From NCBI GenBank assembly GCA_044868295.1, contig JBIOWF010000137.1, positions 1-40,031 on the forward strand: DNA of 40,031 nucleotides, written 5' to 3'. Shown here one piece after another: positions 34,818-40,031 of the stretch; position 1 is the first letter of the stretch; each line of letters opens with the position of its first letter. The stretch is from JBIOWF01 sp044868295. GTDB taxonomy: Bacteria; Actinomycetota; Actinomycetes; Streptosporangiales; Streptosporangiaceae. A program made the translations under genes and the position numbers. The notes under the pieces are model-generated. The model did not search any database. It saw nothing but the letters and a program-made list of their open reading frames with translations, and was not told the origin of the DNA.

Positions 34818-35477
34818 TCAGGTCAGGTGCCGGGTGAAGAACCGCAGCGAGCTGTCCAGCTCGAACATCGGGACCTCCGCGTGCTTGCCGGGGTTGGCGT
34901 GCAGCGTCTTCTCAGCCGAGGCGAACAGGTCGAACAGCGCCAAACTCACCGCCCGCGGCACCCTCTCATCGTCCCACTGCACCAGGAACTCCAGCGGGAC
35001 GGTGATCTGTGCGGCGGCCTCGGCGGAGGTCTCCGCCCCGTTCATACCCAGCACCGCCGCACGGATGCGGGGCTCGGCGGCGACGAACGGAACGCCGAGT
35101 CCGCAACCCAACGACATCCCCCAGTAGCCGACCGGACCGGCGCCGACGTGGTCGAGTTCCTGGACCGCGTCCAAGACCGCCCGCCACTCCGGGACGCTCT
35201 GGCCGGCGAGGAGTGTGTGGAACTCGGCGAGCACCGGGGTCACATCCCCTCCGGTCTGCATGCGGGTCCGCATCTCGGCGATGACCCGATTGTGTTCCTC
35301 AATTCGTGGCCGGTCGCCATGGGCGGGCGCATCGACGGCCGCCACCGCGAAACCGCACTCGGCCGCGAAGCGGCGGGCACGCGCCACGATGCCGGGGGCC
35401 TTCTTGTGCCGGCCGCCGCCGTGTCCCATAAGGATCAGGGGGCGGGACCCGGCGGCGCCGTCCGGAGTCCACAGCAC
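34818..35477 (-). CDS. Alpha/beta hydrolase, dienelactone-hydrolase-like
   Basis: A protein of about 219 residues with the alpha/beta-hydrolase fold. Motifs are LILMGHGGGRHK (oxyanion loop), VDAPAHGDR, and the nucleophile elbow GYWGMSLGCG with Ser. The later Asp and His may lie in QWDDERV and PGKHAEV. The start is uncertain: GTG 35477 is used, but the sequence upstream (SPGVLW) still resembles family members and no good ribosome site precedes 35477, so the N-terminus may be slightly longer or damaged. It lies 70 bases after the CHAT gene on the same strand and could be read with it. The natural substrate is unknown. Confidence 0.75.
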   Translation of the reverse strand: MLWTPDGAAGSRPLILMGHGGGRHKKAPGIVARARRFAAECGFAVAAVDAPAHGDRPRIEEHNRVIAEMRTRMQTGGDVTPVLAEFHTLLAGQSVPEWRAVLDAVQELDHVGAGPVGYWGMSLGCGLGVPFVAAEPRIRAAVLGMNGAETSAEAAAQITVPLEFLVQWDDERVPRAVSLALFDLFASAEKTLHANPGKHAEVPMFELDSSLRFFTRHLT

Positions 35478-35547
35478 GCCGGGGCTGTGACAGGCCGGGG
35501 CTCCCTCCCTTGCATGGGCTAGGGAGTGCCCGCAGAAGGCCCCCGGG

Positions 35548-38352
35548 TCAGGCGGCGCCGATGGCGGAGAAGGACCATCCGGTGGCTTGGTGGATGGCGT
35601 CGCGCGGCAGGGCCTGCCTGGCGTCGCGAAGTGCCTCCGCCATGCTTCGGCCGGCGCGCAGCCCTTGGTGCAGGGACAGCATCAGTGGCACCGTGGCGGC
35701 GTCGTTGACCGGCACGAAGCTCGCCACGATCCCCGCGGTGCCCAGCGGCAGCAACGCCGCGGCCATGCCGAGCAGCTCCTCGGCGCCCACCGGCTCCATC
35801 CTGCCGGAGTCGCAGCTCGACAGGACGATCTGGTACGGGGACCTCCGGAGTCGCTCGAAGTCGTGGACGGTGAGCGGGCCGTCGTCCATGCGCAGTGAGG
35901 AGAACATCGGGCTGTCGGTGCGGAAGGTTCCATGGGCGGCGATGTGCGTGAGCCGGCTTCCGTCGATGGCGGCGAGTACGTCCGGCACGACGGCGGTGCC
36001 GTTCTCCAGCACGGTCGCGTCGCCGTACCGCGAAACGAGGTGGGGCACCTCCGCACCCCCCGTCGTCAGCCCGGGGCCACGGACCAGTACGACGCGACCC
36101 TCGGGCGGGTCGATGTCACGGGCGCGCAGCCACGCGCTCGCCGACGGGGACACACTGAGCACGCGGTCGCTCAACGCGGGCAGCAGGGCCCAGGGCAGTC
36201 CGTGCAGCCTCCCGAGCGGAACGACGACGACGGGGCCGTCACCCAGGTGCCGTACGGCGGGGCCGAGCAGCACCTCCTGCAGTCGGCGGCCCCCGGCTTC
36301 CAGCAGAAGCAACCGCTCCAACGCCCCGTCACGGGCGGTCCGCGGGGGCGCCCCAGCATGGCCAGTCGGCATGCGTCCCTGGGCAGACGGCGCGAGCCCC
36401 ACCTCGCGGGACGACATGAGAAGGCCCGGCTCATGGCCAAGCGGTGCTGCCTCCGCCTCACGGGCGGGCAGTGGAAGGGCCGGATCGTGGCCGAGGCGTG
36501 TGCTTCCTGCGACGTGGGCGAGCCGCCGGAGTCCGGCGCGGACGTGGTCGGCCTCGGCCGCCGCGTCGGCCAACGACCCGGCCGTGAACCTTCGGACCCG
36601 GCCCCGGCCGCAGAGCAGCACGTGCAAGCGCCCGTCGATGGCCGCGATCTCGATCAGCCAGCCGTCACCGAGCCGGTCGAGAAGCGCCCGCGGGTCGAAC
36701 CGGTGGCCGTTCGCCTTTCCCTCGCTGCGCATCCGGAGCGTGCGCGCGCGGATCTCCCGTTCGAGCCGCCGCTGCTCGCGCTCCAGCGCCGGAACCGAAT
36801 GACCGCCGGGCCGCGCCTCCTCCACCCGGCTGCTGATCTCGCGGAAGGCCGTGACGTCCCGCAGCAGCTCAGGGTCGTCCGGTGGACGTGTGGGGGGCAC
36901 CGCCATCGCGGTGGCCCGCCAGCGTTCGCTCCACGCCAAGAGCTGCCGGGGATTTCCTCGCTGGAGGCTCGCCCGCTGGGCCAGGGCCGCGAGCTCGGCG
37001 CCTTGGGCGGTGGCGCGGGCGCGTAATTCGGACGAGCCCAGCGTCATCCGGTGCTCGTCGAGCAGGGCGAGCCCCCGGCGGCAGGCGTCGAGCACCTCTC
37101 CGTCCCGGCCTGCGGCGTCGGCCCGCAGGGCCTCCGCCAGCCACCCGTCCGCCCGCGCGTACGCCGGTCCTTTCAGCCGTCCGCGCGCGGCGGCGGCGAG
37201 ATGCCGGTCCGCCTCGTCGCTCCAGCCGAGCGCGAGAGCCGTACGGCCGGCGAGAAGGGACGCCTGGACGGCGTCCGGCGAGGCCAACTCGGCCAGACGG
37301 GCGGCCACGGCGGCGGCGTCCCGCATGAGCCGTCCCGAAGCGCGGCCCGCGGAGTGCCTGGCCTGGAAGAGGACCAGCCGGGCGTGTGCCTCCCACCATT
37401 CCCGGCGCTGGCCGGAGAACAGCCGGATGGCCGTGGAGGCGCGCGCGATCGCCGTGTCGGGCTCACCGGCGGCGATCGCCGCACGCGCGGCCGTGAGCAG
37501 CAGCTCGGCCTTGACCGTGGCCTGGCCCCGGGTTCGCTGGAGCAGCTCGGTCGCGTCGTCCGCCTCGCCGAGTGCCTCGCGTGCCAGCCCCGCGGCCATG
37601 AGTACGGCGCAGCGGTCGATGCCCAGATCGCTCACAGCGCCGCCGAGAGCGCGGTATCTCCGGTCGGCTTCGCCGAGGAGATCGAGCGCCTTCGGAAGAT
37701 CCCCCACCCGGGAGGCCACGAGCGCGCGGTTGTGCACGACCACGGCGAGGTCGTGCTCCTGGTCGGTGCCGGCGAGGATCTCCTCCGCCCCGGCGACGTC
37801 GAGGTCCGCCCGTTCGACGGACCCGAAGGCGAGATGGATGCGGGCCCGCAGGATGAGCGCCCGTGCGGTCCAGATCGCGTCACCGGCACGTTCCAGAGCG
37901 GGGATCGCCCGGCGCAGATCGTCTAGCGCTTCCCGGTGGTGGCCGAGGATCCACAGCGCGCCCCCACGCCGGAAGAGGACACGCGCGGCGCTCACGCCCT
38001 CCGATCGCGTGACGGCGCCGTCCAGAGCGTCCAGCCCCTGTCTCGTCCGGCCCGTGTGGATGAGGGCGATGCCCAGGGTCGCGAGGACGTCCGCCTCTCG
38101 CTCGGGTGCGCCCGACCTCCGGGCGAGAGCGCGGGCCCGCCGCAGATGCTCCATGGCGACGGCGAGATCGCCGAAGTCCCGTTCTGCGATCCCGATGGCC
38201 TGGTGCGCGATGGAGGCGTCGTAGGGCGTGGGAGCGCCCGCCAGCAGCGCCCGCGCGCCCGCCACGGCCTCTTTGGGTCTGGCGAAGACCAGGGGCAGCA
38301 GGTCGAGCGGCTTTCCCGTGAACGATGCGCCGCTCCGTGTTCTCCCAGCCAC
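35548..38352 (-). CDS. TPR-CHAT protein (caspase-like peptidase domain)
   Basis: A 934-residue protein starting at GTG 38352. Residues 10-480 are tetratricopeptide-like helical repeats (LLAGAPTPYDASIAHQAIGI, LATLGIALIHTGRTRQGL, AEADRRY-type helices). Residues about 480-600 are a coiled linker (LEREQRRLEREIRART). Residues about 685-934 are the CHAT domain: VVVVPLGRLHGLPWALLPAL, then the catalytic His in HIAAHGTF (H807) and Cys in VLSSCDSG (C847). The His-Cys dyad of clan CD peptidases is intact. A degenerate 18-residue repeat (about residues 620-655) lies just before the domain. It is divergent from a subtilase gene across 129 bases. CHAT proteins act in programmed death or conflict systems, and pairing with a protease suggests a proteolytic cascade. 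This is inference. Confidence 0.9.
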   Translation of the reverse strand: MAGRTRSGASFTGKPLDLLPLVFARPKEAVAGARALLAGAPTPYDASIAHQAIGIAERDFGDLAVAMEHLRRARALARRSGAPEREADVLATLGIALIHTGRTRQGLDALDGAVTRSEGVSAARVLFRRGGALWILGHHREALDDLRRAIPALERAGDAIWTARALILRARIHLAFGSVERADLDVAGAEEILAGTDQEHDLAVVVHNRALVASRVGDLPKALDLLGEADRRYRALGGAVSDLGIDRCAVLMAAGLAREALGEADDATELLQRTRGQATVKAELLLTAARAAIAAGEPDTAIARASTAIRLFSGQRREWWEAHARLVLFQARHSAGRASGRLMRDAAAVAARLAELASPDAVQASLLAGRTALALGWSDEADRHLAAAARGRLKGPAYARADGWLAEALRADAAGRDGEVLDACRRGLALLDEHRMTLGSSELRARATAQGAELAALAQRASLQRGNPRQLLAWSERWRATAMAVPPTRPPDDPELLRDVTAFREISSRVEEARPGGHSVPALEREQRRLEREIRARTLRMRSEGKANGHRFDPRALLDRLGDGWLIEIAAIDGRLHVLLCGRGRVRRFTAGSLADAAAEADHVRAGLRRLAHVAGSTRLGHDPALPLPAREAEAAPLGHEPGLLMSSREVGLAPSAQGRMPTGHAGAPPRTARDGALERLLLLEAGGRRLQEVLLGPAVRHLGDGPVVVVPLGRLHGLPWALLPALSDRVLSVSPSASAWLRARDIDPPEGRVVLVRGPGLTTGGAEVPHLVSRYGDATVLENGTAVVPDVLAAIDGSRLTHIAAHGTFRTDSPMFSSLRMDDGPLTVHDFERLRRSPYQIVLSSCDSGRMEPVGAEELLGMAAALLPLGTAGIVASFVPVNDAATVPLMLSLHQGLRAGRSMAEALRDARQALPRDAIHQATGWSFSAIGAA
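36388..36495 (-). repeat. 54-bp in-frame tandem repeat, two degenerate copies, in the CHAT gene
   Basis: Minus-strand units at 36495-36442 and 36441-36388 encode LGHDPALPLPAREAEAAP and LGHEPGLLMSSREVGLAP (18 residues each). Related residues continue beyond (MPTGHAGAPP). It lies in the linker before the CHAT domain. Confidence 0.7.
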
Positions 38353-38481
38353 TGATCGATGTTAAATGTCATTCATCGGGGAGATCCACGCCTCGCGTGT
38401 ATCAGGTGAGCACGACGCGGCTCTTGGAAGGGAGATGTGAGCAGCCTCCACCCGAGCGGTCATTCAGAAAGGGAAACATCG
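38353..38481. promoter_or_regulatory. Divergent promoter region between CHAT and subtilase genes
   Basis: The 129 bases between the two divergent starts must hold both promoters if each is transcribed separately. It includes an AT-rich stretch (GATCGATGTTAAATGTCATTC near 38354) unlike the surrounding sequence, and the ribosome site AAAGGGA (38468-38474) for the subtilase. I do not see convincing -35/-10 pairs or an operator. Confidence 0.4.
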
Positions 38482-39927
38482 ATGGACGTTTCACCCAATT
38501 TCCGCCGCGCGAAGTTCTGGAAGCAGTTCTGCCTGGTCGTGGACGCGTACGCCGCGGCGGGGTTGTCCGACGTCAAACTCGAAGTCGCGCCCATCGGCGC
38601 GCGCCCCGGCGGCGACGTGCGGACGCTCACCAGTGAGAGCCCCGACATGCCCGGATACGTCTACGAGAAGGACGTTCTCCTCGTACGCGCCGAGCACCTG
38701 GACGACGTCATGCGCGAGGTTCCCGCAGCCCGCCTGGCCGACTCTGATCGGCGAGTGCCGTCCGGCGTGCGGCTGATGCGGTTGGCGTCGAATGACGAGG
38801 ACGACCGGTCCACCGTGTTCGCCGCGCTCGGGCATCTGAACGCCCGCCGGGCCGAGGGGCTGCCGCTGCCTCCCGGAGCCGCGACGCCGAACCATATCGT
38901 CTCGATCTGCCATGTGAACCTCTGCCCGGCCGACGAGCCCGTCTCCATCCTCGGCAATCCCCTGTCCATCGCGCACGAAGGCCGGCCGGATCCTCCGCTC
39001 CGGAACGAGATGTACGGCCAGGGCGTGTCCGTCAAGGTGATCGACACCGGCCTGGTGACGAACTGGCGCGACCATACGACCGTCTACCCATGGCTGTCAG
39101 GCGCGGACGGCGAACCGCGGGTGGCGGAGATCGACGGCGTCGACAAGGGCGAGCCCGGCAGCGACAAGGTCATCGAGGAGTACGTCGGGCACGGTCTGTT
39201 CATCGCGGGCGTGGTGCGAAGCGTGGCCCGCCAGGCCACCGTTCACGTCGACGCCGCGTTGCAGCACGCCGGCGCGATGTTGGAGAGCGATCTCGGCCCG
39301 GCCCTGCTCTATGCTCTCGGGCCCGGCGAGTGGCCCGACATCATCAGCCTGTCGGCCGGGGTGACATCCGTCGACGGGAGCCCCCTGGTCGGGCTCTGCG
39401 AGTTCATGAGTGAGCTGCACAACCGTCCCGGTACGGTCCTGGTCGCGGCGGCGGGCAACGAGCAGAGCGACGCGCCCTTCTATCCCGCCGCGTACGCGAA
39501 CGACATCCACGGCGAGCTGCCGGCCGTCGTCTCCGTGGGAGCGCTCGGCATCGGCGAGCGGGAGCGGGCCTGCTTCAGCAACTTCGGTGACTGGGTCAAG
39601 GTGTACGCGCGCGGCGACAAGATGATGAACGCCTTCGCCGTAGGCAACTACACAAATGTTCACGAGCCCGGCAAACTCTGCAACAGCGACGCGCTGACCC
39701 CTCCGGGCGGGACGGTTCAGGAGTTCTCCGGGATGGCGCGGTGGAGCGGCACGTCGTTCGCGACACCGCTCGTCGCGGGGCTGATCGCGGCTCGCATGTC
39801 GGTGGCGCGGGCGGCTGGGACGCCCGAGACCAGCAGGCAGGCCGCCACCTGGCTGCTCATCAAGGCACAGGCCCAGTCCGTTCCCGGAGTGGGGCCCGTG
39901 CTGAAGGCGTCCCAAGAGCTCGCGTAG
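38482..39927 (+). CDS. Intracellular subtilase (S8 family serine peptidase)
   Basis: A 481-residue protein with an intact subtilisin triad: D188 in VKVIDTGL, H237 in GHGLFIAG and S425 in SGTSFATPLVAG. AAAGNE supplies the oxyanion Asn. There is no signal peptide or hydrophobic N-terminus, so it is probably cytoplasmic. Residues 1-170 form an N-terminal region that I do not recognise; it may be a propeptide or a recognition domain. ATG 38482 is chosen because AAAGGGA lies seven bases upstream; a GTG at 38437 would add 15 residues without support. The divergent TPR-CHAT gene suggests a working pair. The 81 bases after the stop hold no clear terminator before the next start. Confidence 0.88.
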   Translation: MDVSPNFRRAKFWKQFCLVVDAYAAAGLSDVKLEVAPIGARPGGDVRTLTSESPDMPGYVYEKDVLLVRAEHLDDVMREVPAARLADSDRRVPSGVRLMRLASNDEDDRSTVFAALGHLNARRAEGLPLPPGAATPNHIVSICHVNLCPADEPVSILGNPLSIAHEGRPDPPLRNEMYGQGVSVKVIDTGLVTNWRDHTTVYPWLSGADGEPRVAEIDGVDKGEPGSDKVIEEYVGHGLFIAGVVRSVARQATVHVDAALQHAGAMLESDLGPALLYALGPGEWPDIISLSAGVTSVDGSPLVGLCEFMSELHNRPGTVLVAAAGNEQSDAPFYPAAYANDIHGELPAVVSVGALGIGERERACFSNFGDWVKVYARGDKMMNAFAVGNYTNVHEPGKLCNSDALTPPGGTVQEFSGMARWSGTSFATPLVAGLIAARMSVARAAGTPETSRQAATWLLIKAQAQSVPGVGPVLKASQELA

Positions 39928-40008
39928 TGCTCACGTGTCGTGACTATTCAGCTGTATCGGGAGATCCCACGTCGTACGATGACAGTCCCCAAGACAAGGG
40001 ATGTCACC

Positions 40009-40031
40009 GTGGATCGCGATTCGATCGGCAG
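40009..40031 (+). CDS. Start of a further gene, possibly a sigma factor (partial)
   Basis: GTG 40009 follows AAGGGA (39996-40001) at good spacing and opens a frame reading MDRDSIG before the window ends. That N-terminus resembles the first residues of some actinomycete ECF-type sigma factors, which would fit next to a CHAT-subtilase pair. Seven residues cannot establish this. Confidence 0.35.

Noticed and set aside
38340..38372. Alternative ATG start for the CHAT gene (MTFNIDQW frame)
   Set aside because: That frame is not the CHAT frame and soon becomes Ser/Arg-rich; GTG 38352 opens directly into the TPR frame.

Overview
The window is high-GC DNA with GTG as well as ATG starts, ATGA stop/start overlaps, a LuxR-type ATPase regulator (LAL family), a TPR-CHAT/subtilase pair and NRPS genes. 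This suggests a filamentous actinomycete. A Streptosporangiales-like genus is my guess, and nothing in the window fixes it.

Region 1 (1-15876) is the right-hand part of a biosynthetic gene cluster whose left part lies outside the window. It holds the end of an NRPS (partial C, then A-T-TE), a MetA-type acyltransferase fused by an ATGA overlap, a 2110-residue loading-type synthetase (pseudo-A, acyl-AMP ligase, KR, T, E), a 14-helix DHA2 exporter, and complete genes for both subunits of a phenylalanyl-tRNA synthetase (pheS, pheT). The NRPS thioesterase carries GHCGG in place of GHSxG. A Cys-type thioesterase and an aminoacyl-tRNA synthetase in one cluster recall obafluorin, which has a beta-lactone-forming Cys thioesterase and a resistant ThrRS. 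My leading hypothesis is that the cluster makes an inhibitor of PheRS and that pheST is the self-resistance copy. This is inference.

Region 2 (16019-20277) is a MarR regulator divergent from a metallo-beta-lactamase-fold protein, an FAD monooxygenase and an unrecognised 286-residue protein. An AT-rich palindrome sits in the divergent promoter. Region 3 (20394-28617) is an AraC-type regulator followed by a one-direction run of nitrilase, aldoxime dehydratase and a complete branched-chain-amino-acid-type ABC transporter (binding protein, permease, permease-ATPase fusion, ATPase). It looks like an uptake and aldoxime-nitrile-acid catabolic operon, with three 16-bp-spaced direct repeats upstream as the likely operator.

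Region 4 (28744-35477) is mixed: a TauE/SafE permease, a DUF72 protein, a LysR gene reduced to its effector domain, a possible HAD-gene scrap, a CapA-like protein, a LuxR-type ATPase regulator, a bidirectional terminator and an alpha/beta hydrolase. Region 5 (35548-40031) is a TPR-CHAT protease divergent from an intracellular subtilase, followed by the first codons of another gene.

A feature running through the window is short tandem duplication. Units of 30, 33, 42, 54 and 75 bp occur in frame inside coding regions, and units of 43 and 60 bp repeat the 3' ends of two genes. No tRNA, rRNA, CRISPR array or insertion sequence was seen. No gene-free stretch exceeds 300 bases.
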